Shown here: positions 1 to 7,344 of the stretch, piece by piece
Numbering within the stretch: position 1 is the first letter of the stretch
Layout of the letters: every line of letters starts with the position of its first letter
Assembly: GCA_937860145.1 (NCBI GenBank)
Contig: CALMBF010000078.1
Location: 1 to 64,000 of the forward strand
Source: an uncultured Geobacter sp.
GTDB taxonomy: Bacteria; Desulfobacterota; Desulfuromonadia; Geobacterales; DSM-12255
Direction: 5' to 3'
Length of the DNA: 64,000 nucleotides
The notes under the pieces: generated by a model
Databases searched by the model: none
What the model was told of the DNA's origin: nothing
The model's input: the letters and a program-made list of their open reading frames with translations, nothing else
Program-made: the position numbers and the translations under genes

Positions 1-54
1 GGGGTGGGTCAAAAAACACGCCTATGGTGGGTCAAAATTCAATGCCGATTGACA
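1..54. mobile_element. Terminal end of an IS21-like insertion sequence (partial)
   Basis: The first 54 bases carry two copies of GGTGGGTCAAAA 23 bp apart and finish in GATTGACA. Repeated internal motifs of this kind and a terminal ...GATTGACA are typical of IS21-family ends. The body of the element, with its expected istA/istB genes, would lie outside the window. The element stops exactly where the integrase reading frame loses its family sequence, at about 54/55. The family call rests on the terminal sequence only. Confidence 0.6.
3..37. repeat. Direct repeat GGTGGGTCAAAA x2 in the IS end
   Basis: The 12-mer occurs at 3-14 and at 26-37. Multiple short repeats at an IS21-type terminus are usually transposase-binding sites; that role is inferred here. 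Confidence 0.6.
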
Positions 55-1181
55 CGGTTGTACGCCCTGCCGTTTGCATCCCTGACAGCGTGTGCTAGTT
101 GATGTTCAATGAAATCAGGCCTTACCTGCAATACTTCATCGAGAATTGTTCTAGCCATAGCCCTAAATCCATGGCCGGTCATTTCATCCTTTTCAAATCC
201 CATCCGGCGCAGAGCGGCATTGATGGCGTTGTTACTCATGGGACGGGCAAACGATCTGTGACAGGGGAAAAGATACTTGCCCCTTCCGGTCAATGCATGG
301 AGTTCATGCAGCACTGCAAGCGCCTGACTGGATAAAGGAACAATGTGGGCAACCTTCATTTTCATCCGTTCTGCCGGAATGTTCCAAGTTGACGTTTCAA
401 AGTCTATCTCCGCCCACTCAGCTTGTCTGAGTTCACCCGGGCGCACAAAGAACAGAGGAGAAAGCAGTAAAGCACTTTTGACCACGAAAGAGCCTTGAAA
501 GCCGTCTATTGCTCTCAGGAGCGGTGCAACTTCTTTCGGGTTAGTAATGGCCGCGAGGTGTCCTTTCTTGTAGGGGGGTAGTGCTCCCTTGAGGTCTGCT
601 GCTGGATCACGTTCCGCCCTGCCTGTTGCCACTGCATAACGAAATATCTGGCCGCATATCGTTCTGACACGGTGGGCAGTTTCAAGAGCTCCCCTTGATT
701 CGATCCGACGAAGCATTGCCAGCAGTGCAGGCGCCTTGATCTCACCAATGATCTTATCCCCCAATACGGGGAACACATCTAGCTCTAACCGCCTGATCGT
801 TGTTTCCGCGTGGGTTGAAGACCATGAACCGGAAAACTTGCTATGCCATTCCCGCGCTACAGTCTCGAAGCTATTTTCTGCCTCAGCAACCGTCGCAGCC
901 TTGAGAGCCTTCTTGACCTCGCCGGGGTCTACACCATTATCCAGAAGTTTCTTTGCATCACTGCGGCGTTGCCGTGCGTCCATAAGGGTAACTGTTGGAT
1001 AAGACCCAAGTGCAAGGGTTTTCCGTGTGCCGTTGAATCTGTAGTCAAGCCTCCATAATCTACCGCCGGAAGTGTGGCAGAAAAGATAAAGACCGTCTCC
1101 ATCAGTCAACCGATAATCCTTATCCTTCGGCTTTGCATTTTTCACCTGGATATCAGACAACGGTGTAATCCTTTTAGCCAT
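39..1181 (-). CDS. P4-type tyrosine integrase, C-terminus cut by an IS
   Basis: Site-specific tyrosine recombinase of the P4/bacteriophage integrase group. An N-terminal arm-type DNA-binding domain (DUF4102-like, about residues 1-90, with LTDGDGLYL and LGSYPTVTLMDAR) is followed by a SAM-like core-binding domain and the catalytic domain. The catalytic residues seen are the Arg in FVRPGELR, HGFR, EHQLAH and Tyr374 in GRAYNR. Only four foreign codons follow the Arg of YNR before a stop, whereas relatives continue for roughly 25-40 residues, so the terminal helix is lost to the IS at about position 54. The gene points away from ssrA, whose 3' end is 177 bp behind its start, the classic layout for an integrase that uses tmRNA as attachment site. 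Catalytic residues are intact, but activity is doubtful. Confidence 0.88.
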   Translation of the reverse strand: MAKRITPLSDIQVKNAKPKDKDYRLTDGDGLYLFCHTSGGRLWRLDYRFNGTRKTLALGSYPTVTLMDARQRRSDAKKLLDNGVDPGEVKKALKAATVAEAENSFETVAREWHSKFSGSWSSTHAETTIRRLELDVFPVLGDKIIGEIKAPALLAMLRRIESRGALETAHRVRTICGQIFRYAVATGRAERDPAADLKGALPPYKKGHLAAITNPKEVAPLLRAIDGFQGSFVVKSALLLSPLFFVRPGELRQAEWAEIDFETSTWNIPAERMKMKVAHIVPLSSQALAVLHELHALTGRGKYLFPCHRSFARPMSNNAINAALRRMGFEKDEMTGHGFRAMARTILDEVLQVRPDFIEHQLAHAVRDANGRAYNRVNRH

Positions 1182-1195
1182 CGCCCTCTCCTTTT

Positions 1196-1244
1196 GACAG
1201 TAGATTTATTTGCGGTACACCTATCTACTGCAAAATCTACTGTC
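1196..1244. promoter_or_regulatory. Inverted repeat upstream of the integrase
   Basis: GACAGTAGATT at 1196-1206 is perfectly inverted as AATCTACTGTC at 1234-1244, and a further TCTACTG lies at 1224-1230. The array sits directly before the integrase start and between it and ssrA, where integrase promoters and arm-type or excisionase sites are expected. Function is inferred. Confidence 0.4.
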
Positions 1245-1296
1245 ATAATTACAGCATGTCAAGGGATTATACTGGACACTAAAAGACTACTGAAAC

Positions 1297-1323
1297 AAGA
1301 AAAGCCCCGATTTCTCAGGGCTT
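1297..1323 (-). terminator. Rho-independent terminator of ssrA
   Basis: On the minus strand AAGCCC, a short loop and GGGCTT form a hairpin (1302-1323) followed by a U-rich tract (TTTTCTT), about 35 bases past the tmRNA CCA end. Confidence 0.7.
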
Positions 1324-1357
1324 CTTGTACTGCTCCGGTCCTTATCGGACCTTTAAA

Positions 1358-1714
1358 TGGTGGAGGTGGCGGGAATCGAACCCGCGTCCGAAAGTCATAC
1401 GCAGAAGGGGTCTACATGCTTGTTTCAGCATTTAGGGTTTAACAGCTTTCGTCTCCGCTGAACAGGATACCCGGCTGCGATCCTCCTTTGATTTCGCCCC
1501 CCCGCCAAAGGCATTCGGGGAAACTATCCCGTGTAAATGACGTCCGCACCTTGCCCACGGGAGGAGCTCAGGCGGACGGTAGCAGGTTATTAAGCTGCTA
1601 CAGCGTAATCATAATTGTCGGCATTTATAGCCGTGTGGGATTGTTAACGGGGCCAACCCACATCCCCGGCATGCAACCTTTGCTTCCTACCCCCGTCGAA
1701 ACCTTTACACCCCC
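1358..1714 (-). ncRNA. ssrA: tmRNA (SsrA)
   Basis: Transfer-messenger RNA that rescues stalled ribosomes with SmpB and tags nascent peptides for proteolysis. The 5' end GGGGGTG (1714-1708) pairs with the 3' CACCTCC of the acceptor stem, and the conserved GTAAAGGTTTCGACGGGGG region follows. The 3' end has the T-arm GGTTCGATTCC and an encoded CCA (1358-1360). The tag frame starts at resume codon GCC (1620-1622) and reads ADNYDYAVAA, followed by two TAA stops (1587-1592). Length is 357 nt. smpB lies immediately upstream on the same strand. The 3' end is the likely island attachment site, given the adjacent integrase. Confidence 0.97.
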
Positions 1715-1793
1715 ATATGTACGTTAGTTTCGGGATGTACCACTTACATCCCATTTTTATCATCTCACGTCCAGTGTCACAGGTCTAACTAAA

Positions 1794-2252
1794 TTACACT
1801 TTTCTTCCAGCTTTCATCGCCTGCTCCACTTCCCGCTTGTGGTCCTTCCGTTTCATATCCTCCCGCTTGTCGTACAGCTTCTTCCCCTTCGCGAGGCCGA
1901 TTTCCGCCTTTACCATGCCGTTCTTGAAATAGAGACGAAGGGGGATGACCGTGTATCCCTGTTCGCGAATCTTGCTGAACAGTTTCACGATCTCCTTTTT
2001 GTGCATGAGAAGCTTGCGCAACCGGTCAGGATCGTGATTTTCCCGGTTACCGAATTCATAGGGAGAGATGTGCAGGTTATTGAGATATGCTTCGCCTGAC
2101 TTTATCTGGACAAAGGCGTCGTTCAGGTTTGCCTTCCCCATGCGGAGGGATTTGACCTCCGTGCCGGTAAGCACCATCCCCGCTTCATACTTCTCTTCGA
2201 CGAAATAGTCGTGGTATGCCTTCTTGTTGTTGCAGATAAGCTTTTCACCCAT
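1794..2252 (-). CDS. smpB: SsrA-binding protein SmpB
   Basis: SmpB binds the tRNA-like domain of tmRNA and carries it to stalled ribosomes for trans-translation. The 152-residue length is normal. The core beta-barrel signatures are present: [23 protein letters not shown], and the basic tail [19 protein letters not shown] that enters the mRNA channel. It lies about 80 bp upstream of ssrA on the same strand, so the RNA and its partner protein form one locus. A short inverted repeat (GGGATGTA/TACATCCC, 1732-1752) sits between the two. Confidence 0.97.
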   Translation of the reverse strand: MGEKLICNNKKAYHDYFVEEKYEAGMVLTGTEVKSLRMGKANLNDAFVQIKSGEAYLNNLHISPYEFGNRENHDPDRLRKLLMHKKEIVKLFSKIREQGYTVIPLRLYFKNGMVKAEIGLAKGKKLYDKREDMKRKDHKREVEQAMKAGRKV

Positions 2253-2300
2253 CGTCTGACTATAGCAAAAGCGTCATATCGCGACAATGCAAATATACCG

Positions 2301-3551
2301 TCAGGAAGGGTGAACCACCGGGGTGCCGCCGACCCACACCCCTGTCAGCCGACCGTTATACAGAATAGCTTCGTGGAGAGTGCCTGTGGCCGGAACGTGA
2401 CCTAGCTCGAGAAGCAGCAGGTCGGCGCGCTTGCCGGCCTCCAGGGTACCTGCCTCCCCTCCCCTGCCGATCGCTTCCGCACCTCCCCGCGTCGCCATCT
2501 CCAGCACGTCCGCAGGGGTGAACTCGCCGGGATAGAGCTGCAGCAATGCCCTCATCTCATCCCAGAGGGAGAGGGAGTCGTTGCTCGCCAGGGAGTCGGT
2601 GCCGAGGGCAAGCCGTATCCCCGCTTTTCGGAAGACATGGACGGGTGCCCTCCCCACATCGAGCCTGTCATTGCTCCGCGGACAGAGCACGATCGGGATG
2701 CCGCTCCTGCTGATCAGTCTGGCATCGGCCGGTGTGAGGTGGACACAGTGAACCGCATGGAAATCGGGGCCGGCCAGACCGGTGCCGTGGAACCACTCTG
2801 TCGGAGTCTGCCGCCGTGGTGAAGGAAGGTAGTTTTCCCACTGGACGAACGGATAGAGGTCGGTGGCTATCTTGCCGCTGGAGTCCAGGAAAAAGGCGCT
2901 CTCCTCCTTTGACTCGGCCAGGTGCATGGTCAGAGGGATCTTCCGGCTGCGGGCGGCGGCTGTTATGTCCGCAAGGAAGCCGTCGGCAACGGTAAAGGGT
3001 GCATGGGGGGCAAGGCCGGGGAGGAACGGGTGAGGTACCCGCTCGGTAGCGGCAAGGACGTCGCCCAGCAGTTCCCGGGTAAGGGTCCGGTTCTGTCCGA
3101 TCAGCTCAAGGTAGATTCGGCCACTTATTTCACGGTCGGCATAGGTGGCGAGCAGTCGCCTGTCGCTGAGGATATCCCCCACCATGGTGGTGCCAGCCTG
3201 CAGGGAGATATCCAGCCCTTCCCGGAGGGATGCGGCGAGCTCTTCATGCTGAAGGCCGCGCTTTACCTTGATGACCTGGATGATCCAGTCCACATAGGTG
3301 CGAGGTGAATATTTCAAATCCTTGCGGTGCAGCCAGGCGGGGTAGTGGGTCAGCTCCAGGTGGGTGTGGGCATTTACCAGGCCGGGCATGAGGACGCAGC
3401 CGGGATAGTCGAGCACCGGCGCGTCGAAGGATCTGCGCAGTTCGTTCAACGGGCCGGCCGCTTGTATCAGGCCGTCAGCAACGACAACTCCCCCGCCGTG
3501 ACATGGTTCTCCACTGATCGGCAACAGATGTGAAGCGGCGATGATCTGCAT
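2301..3551 (-). CDS. Amidohydrolase-superfamily deaminase (possible aminofutalosine deaminase)
   Basis: Metal-dependent hydrolase of the ATZ/TRZ, SAH-deaminase-like branch of the amidohydrolase superfamily, 416 residues. Visible ligands are HTHLELTH (first metal site), HLAESKEES, HCVHL and the Asp in LGTDSLASNDSLSLWDEMR. The ATG at 3549-3551 is preferred over an upstream in-frame start because GGGAGG precedes it at good distance and family similarity begins there. Substrate is uncertain. In bacteria that make menaquinone by the futalosine route, proteins of this branch deaminate aminodeoxyfutalosine, and an adenosine-type base is the likeliest substrate class. No other menaquinone gene is seen nearby. 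Confidence 0.75.
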   Translation of the reverse strand: MQIIAASHLLPISGEPCHGGGVVVADGLIQAAGPLNELRRSFDAPVLDYPGCVLMPGLVNAHTHLELTHYPAWLHRKDLKYSPRTYVDWIIQVIKVKRGLQHEELAASLREGLDISLQAGTTMVGDILSDRRLLATYADREISGRIYLELIGQNRTLTRELLGDVLAATERVPHPFLPGLAPHAPFTVADGFLADITAAARSRKIPLTMHLAESKEESAFFLDSSGKIATDLYPFVQWENYLPSPRRQTPTEWFHGTGLAGPDFHAVHCVHLTPADARLISRSGIPIVLCPRSNDRLDVGRAPVHVFRKAGIRLALGTDSLASNDSLSLWDEMRALLQLYPGEFTPADVLEMATRGGAEAIGRGGEAGTLEAGKRADLLLLELGHVPATGTLHEAILYNGRLTGVWVGGTPVVHPS

Positions 3552-3692
3552 GGAAAAGCCTCCCGAACCCCCGGTGCACTGCACTGACGAGCTTAATTGT
3601 ACCAGACAAAAACAGATGGGCAAAAAACGCGAGGTCTCCTGCCCATCTCTACAACACTTCATGGGATACGGTACGTGATCAGACCGTCATCA

Positions 3693-5342
3693 TCAGCCCG
3701 CGGCCGGATCGTCGCAGAGTTCTTCAAGCTGATGAAGCAGCGCCTGGATCTCCGGGCGCTGCACGATCTCGCACTGCTCGCGCAGAACCCCCTCGAGGAT
3801 CTCGTCGGTCGTCAACGGATTGGCCAAGACGACGCGCAGGACGGTGAGTTCCTCTCCATGCCGGGCAATCCGGAGTCGTGTCCGGGAGACGAAGGTTTTC
3901 CCCGCTTCGCGCTGGATCTTCTGTAAAAGCATGCAGACCTGGTCAAGAAGTGCATTCAGGGCGGCACGCTTCTGGGGCGTCGCGTTCTCCATGGCCTGCT
4001 GCACCTTCAGCGGAGCGTACCGGTAGGTGAGGATATTCAGCTCCGGTTCGCTGGTCAGCTCGAAATCGGGAAGATTCCTGATCATGTCTGCGAAATGTTT
4101 CGCCCGCTCGATCCCCATGTCGATGAGAAGCTCGTACCCCTTGCGGCCGATGATGGAAAAACCGGCATGTACCAGCATCGACTTCCCTGGTCGCGACCCT
4201 TCGAGGGTGTGGCTCCCCAGGTCCTTGGAACCGTGTCGCAATATGTAGTTCGCGTGATGCTCGATCGCCGACAGGGCGGTGGGATCCCTGAAGACGACCA
4301 TCCCCGCCCCCATCGGTACGTAAAGCTGCTTGTGGGCATCGATGGTCACCGAATCGGCCCGCTCGATGCCGGCAAGGAGTGCGCGGTACCGGTCGGAAAA
4401 GAGCGTCGGCCCACCCCAGGCTGCATCCACATGGAAATGACAGCCGATTTCCCGTGCAAAATCGGCGAGCGCCTCCAGAGGATCGATGTTCCCGGTCTCG
4501 GTTGTCCCGGCGATGCCGACTATCGCGAGAGGGATGACATTCCGGTCCTGCAGTCGACGACACTCGTCTTTCAGGAGTTTCAGGTCGATGCGGTTAGAGT
4601 TGTCGGTCTGCACCTTGATCAGGTTGTCCCGGCCGATGCCGAGGAGGTCTGCTGCCTTGCCGAAGGAGTAATGGCCCCGCTCGGAAACAAGGACGGCGAT
4701 CCCGTCGGCACCGCGGTGCTTCAGGGCACCCGCCAACCCCACCTGGGTGATGCCGCGAAAATCTCCCTCAGGGGCGAAGAGGCGATTGCGCGCCACCCAG
4801 AGCGCCGTGACGTTGGCGATAGTCCCGCCGGAACAGAAGGCGCCCAGGGCATGCTGGCTGTCGTGGATCCAGCGGGGGTAGAAATCATCGGGTAAGCGGT
4901 AGACCAGGTGATGGAGCATGGCGAGAACCTGCCGCTCCATGGGGGTGAAGGCCTTGGATGTCTCCACCTTCACCAGGTTCTGGTTGAGAGCGGTCATGAG
5001 GCGCGCGAGGGGGAGCATGAAGTAGGGGAGCGCCGAGGTCATGTGCCCGACGAAGCCCGGGGCAGCGGTGTGGACCGACTGGGCGACCAGGTTATCCTTG
5101 ACGAACTCGGTATATTCGGAGACGTAGGTCGGTTCTTCGGGGATGGTGAAGGAGGAGAAGCTCGCTTCGATCTCTTCCATCGAACGTTCGATGGCGACAA
5201 TGTGGGTCTGGAGGAAGCCGGCGACATCGTCGGTTATTGCCTGGTCAACGGCGCCGAGGGTTGAATCGGGCGCCTCCGGCACGGTGAAGATCCGGTACAG
5301 GCTTTCCAGGTTGGCGCGGGCTGCGTCACGATTTTTCGGCAT
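3693..5342 (-). CDS. panP: PLP-dependent aspartate 1-decarboxylase PanP
   Basis: Group II PLP decarboxylase, 549 residues, of the PanP type, which converts aspartate to beta-alanine for pantothenate synthesis in organisms without the pyruvoyl enzyme PanD. Seen in the sequence: HVDAAWGG with the ring-nitrogen Asp306, the Schiff-base Lys338 in DAHKQLYVPMG, and the family N-terminus with PGFVGHMTS and LNQNLVKVETSKAFTPME. It directly follows panC and panB on the same strand (50 bp gap to panC), which supports the beta-alanine role over glutamate decarboxylation. Family members have been called glutamate decarboxylases in older annotations. No panD was seen in the window. Confidence 0.87.
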   Translation of the reverse strand: MPKNRDAARANLESLYRIFTVPEAPDSTLGAVDQAITDDVAGFLQTHIVAIERSMEEIEASFSSFTIPEEPTYVSEYTEFVKDNLVAQSVHTAAPGFVGHMTSALPYFMLPLARLMTALNQNLVKVETSKAFTPMERQVLAMLHHLVYRLPDDFYPRWIHDSQHALGAFCSGGTIANVTALWVARNRLFAPEGDFRGITQVGLAGALKHRGADGIAVLVSERGHYSFGKAADLLGIGRDNLIKVQTDNSNRIDLKLLKDECRRLQDRNVIPLAIVGIAGTTETGNIDPLEALADFAREIGCHFHVDAAWGGPTLFSDRYRALLAGIERADSVTIDAHKQLYVPMGAGMVVFRDPTALSAIEHHANYILRHGSKDLGSHTLEGSRPGKSMLVHAGFSIIGRKGYELLIDMGIERAKHFADMIRNLPDFELTSEPELNILTYRYAPLKVQQAMENATPQKRAALNALLDQVCMLLQKIQREAGKTFVSRTRLRIARHGEELTVLRVVLANPLTTDEILEGVLREQCEIVQRPEIQALLHQLEELCDDPAAG

Positions 5343-5392
5343 TATCGTTTCACCTTCATGCCGGCGGCTGACGGACTACCGGCCAATTGGAT

Positions 5393-6277
5393 TCAGTTCG
5401 GAGGGTCAACGGGCCTGGAGAGCAGGTCCTCATCGTCCCCGAGCACGCAGTTGTCGATGAGTCTTGTCGTCCCGATTTTTACCGCCATGGCCAGCAGAGT
5501 GGCGTCGTCGGCCCGTGCTTGCATCTCCAGGCTGCCGGAGTGGCGAAACTCCAGGTAGTCTATCACTGCCCCGGCGACTGAGGCGATCTCTCCCCGGGCG
5601 AGCGCTTCCAGGGCAGCAACGTCGCGCTCCCCCTTCCGGTAGGCTGCCGTCACGGCGCCAAGCGCCCGGCTGAGGCAGAGGGCATTGACACGATCCTCCG
5701 GCGAAAGGTACGAATTGCGGGAACTCATTGCCAGCCCGTCCGCTTCACGGACGATAGGCATCCCCACGATCTCCACCGGGAGGTTGAGGTCAGCTGTCAT
5801 GCGGCGAATAACCGCAAGCTGCTGGAAATCTTTTTTCCCGAACAGGGCGAACGTCGGCTGCACGATACCGAAGAGCTTGCAAACCACGGTGGTGACGCCG
5901 CGGAAATGGCCGGGACGGCTGGCACCGCAGAGCGGGAGGGTCAACTTCTCCACGTCGACCCAGGTCTGGTATCCTTCGGGGTACATCTCGCGTGCCCTGG
6001 GGGCGAAGATCAGATCGACCCCTGCTTTGGCGGCAACCGCCAGGTCGCGCTCAAGGTCACGGGGGTAGCTGTCGAAATCCTCCCCGGCGCCGAACTGGGT
6101 CGGGTTGACGAAGATGCTTGTCACAAGCAGATCGGAACGCCTGCGCCCTTCCTCCATGAGGGACCCATGACCGGCGTGGAGGAACCCCATGGTGGGGACC
6201 AGGGCGATACGCTTCCCCTCCCCCCTGGCCCGCGAGGAGATCTGCTGCATTTCAAGGACTGATTCAATGATTTTCAT
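5393..6277 (-). CDS. panC: Pantothenate synthetase (pantoate-beta-alanine ligase)
   Basis: Cytosolic ATP-dependent ligase joining pantoate and beta-alanine to pantothenate. Nucleotidyltransferase-type motifs are clear: [15 protein letters not shown] (HIGH-like), [18 protein letters not shown] and the KMSKS-like MSSRNSYLS. Start taken at the ATG giving MKIIES, the usual family N-terminus; an in-frame GTG four codons upstream (to 6289) is possible. It sits 30 bp after panB and 50 bp before panP, so the three enzymes supply pantoate, beta-alanine and their ligation from one operon. Confidence 0.95.
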   Translation of the reverse strand: MKIIESVLEMQQISSRARGEGKRIALVPTMGFLHAGHGSLMEEGRRRSDLLVTSIFVNPTQFGAGEDFDSYPRDLERDLAVAAKAGVDLIFAPRAREMYPEGYQTWVDVEKLTLPLCGASRPGHFRGVTTVVCKLFGIVQPTFALFGKKDFQQLAVIRRMTADLNLPVEIVGMPIVREADGLAMSSRNSYLSPEDRVNALCLSRALGAVTAAYRKGERDVAALEALARGEIASVAGAVIDYLEFRHSGSLEMQARADDATLLAMAVKIGTTRLIDNCVLGDDEDLLSRPVDPPN

Positions 6278-6307
6278 CGTCTGTCTCACGCCTTACGATG
6301 TCTGTTA

Positions 6308-7111
6308 TCAGTTGAAGCTGTGTTCATCCGTTGGGAACGTCCCCTGTCGTACATCGTCGATGTAGGCAGTGACAGCGGCAGAAACCAGTTCCCGTGCATC
6401 GACGTAACGCTTGACGAACTTGGGCGAATACTTCTCGCACAGGCCGAGGATGTCATGGATAACCAGCACCTGTCCGTCGCAGTGAGGTCCTGCCCCGATG
6501 CCGATGGTCGGTATGGCAACCGACTCCGTGATCCGTCTGGCCAGGTTCTGGGGAATACCTTCCAGCACCACGGCAAAGGCACCGGCAGCCTCGACGGCAA
6601 GGGCGTCCTCCAGAATGCGCTCCGCCTGCTCCACCCGCTTCCCCTGGACCTTATACCCCCCCATGCGGTGTATTGACTGGGGGGTGAGACCGATATGGGC
6701 CACGACCGGGATGTCGATCTCCACCAGGGCACGGATGACCGGAGCCACGTTTACCCCCCCCTCAATCTTCACCGCAGCGGACCCCCCCTCCTTGATGAGA
6801 CGACCGGCATTCCTGCGGGCATCGGCAATGTCGATCTGGTAGGACATGAACGGCATGTCGGTGACAACCAGGGCCTTGGGGGTGGCTCGCATGACGGCGC
6901 GGGTATGGTAGATCATCTCGTCCATGGTGACCGGCAGCGTCGTGTCGTAGCCGGCAACCACGACACCTGCGGAATCACCGACCAGGATCATGTCGATGCC
7001 GCAACCGTCCATCACCCGGGCAAAGGGATAATCGTAACAGGTCAGCATGGCGATCTTCTCGCCGTCGACCTTCATCTTCTGTATGTCAAGTACGGTCTTC
7101 TTTTTGCTCAC
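6308..7111 (-). CDS. panB: 3-methyl-2-oxobutanoate hydroxymethyltransferase
   Basis: Ketopantoate hydroxymethyltransferase transfers a one-carbon unit from 5,10-methylene-tetrahydrofolate to 2-oxoisovalerate, the first step of pantothenate synthesis. The TIM-barrel family sequence is complete at 267 residues, with [49 protein letters not shown] and the substrate site around [15 protein letters not shown]. The start is GTG (7109-7111) preceded by GGGG. A strong terminator-like hairpin ends about 15 bases upstream of this start, so expression probably depends on read-through of a leader. Confidence 0.96.
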   Translation of the reverse strand: MSKKKTVLDIQKMKVDGEKIAMLTCYDYPFARVMDGCGIDMILVGDSAGVVVAGYDTTLPVTMDEMIYHTRAVMRATPKALVVTDMPFMSYQIDIADARRNAGRLIKEGGSAAVKIEGGVNVAPVIRALVEIDIPVVAHIGLTPQSIHRMGGYKVQGKRVEQAERILEDALAVEAAGAFAVVLEGIPQNLARRITESVAIPTIGIGAGPHCDGQVLVIHDILGLCEKYSPKFVKRYVDARELVSAAVTAYIDDVRQGTFPTDEHSFN

Positions 7112-7125
7112 GGCAACCCCACAAT

Positions 7126-7159
7126 AAAAAAAGCGTCTTCCGTATACGAAAGGCGCTTG
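7126..7159 (-). terminator. Terminator/attenuator hairpin in front of panB
   Basis: On the minus strand AAGCGCCTT (7159-7151) pairs with AAGACGCTT (7140-7132), one pair being G-U, with a loop around GTATAC and then TTTTTTTA. It ends only about 15 bases from the panB GTG, leaving no room for a promoter between. It can end the upstream chemoreceptor message and must be bypassed for panB expression. Confidence 0.6.
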
Positions 7160-7344
7160 AACATCATCAATGGAAACAGAGTATCCTTGAGTTGTCGGCT
7201 ATTGCCCCCCGTCCCGGTTCAGCCACAGAATCCAGGCAGTATGTCTGCTAACGGTCTGAAAGGCGTGTATGCTCCGCGCAAGTAGCGTGCCAGCCTCATT
7301 AAACGTTCATATCACCCGCTAACGCTGTTTGTCCAGATAATTTT
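7160..7344 (-). promoter_or_regulatory. Putative panB leader with promoter
   Basis: This gap between the methyl-accepting gene and the panB hairpin holds a promoter-like TGGACA, 18 bp, TATGAA on the minus strand (about 7303-7333), giving a leader of roughly 180 nt. The octamer CGCCTTTC occurs twice in the leader: at 7258-7265 and again as the 5' arm of the terminator (7149-7156), so alternative pairing is possible. I do not recognise a known riboswitch class. Confidence 0.35.

Noticed and set aside
1732-1752. Hairpin GGGATGTA/TACATCCC between smpB and ssrA as a terminator
   Set aside because: The T-tract follows it on the plus strand, where no gene needs ending; on the minus strand there is no U-tract. 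Probably local structure only.
7160-7344. Known riboswitch classes (cyclic-di-GMP GEMM, ydaO, cobalamin, ZTP, THF) in the panB leader
   Set aside because: I compared the leader by eye with core motifs of these classes and found none; kept only as an unclassified leader.
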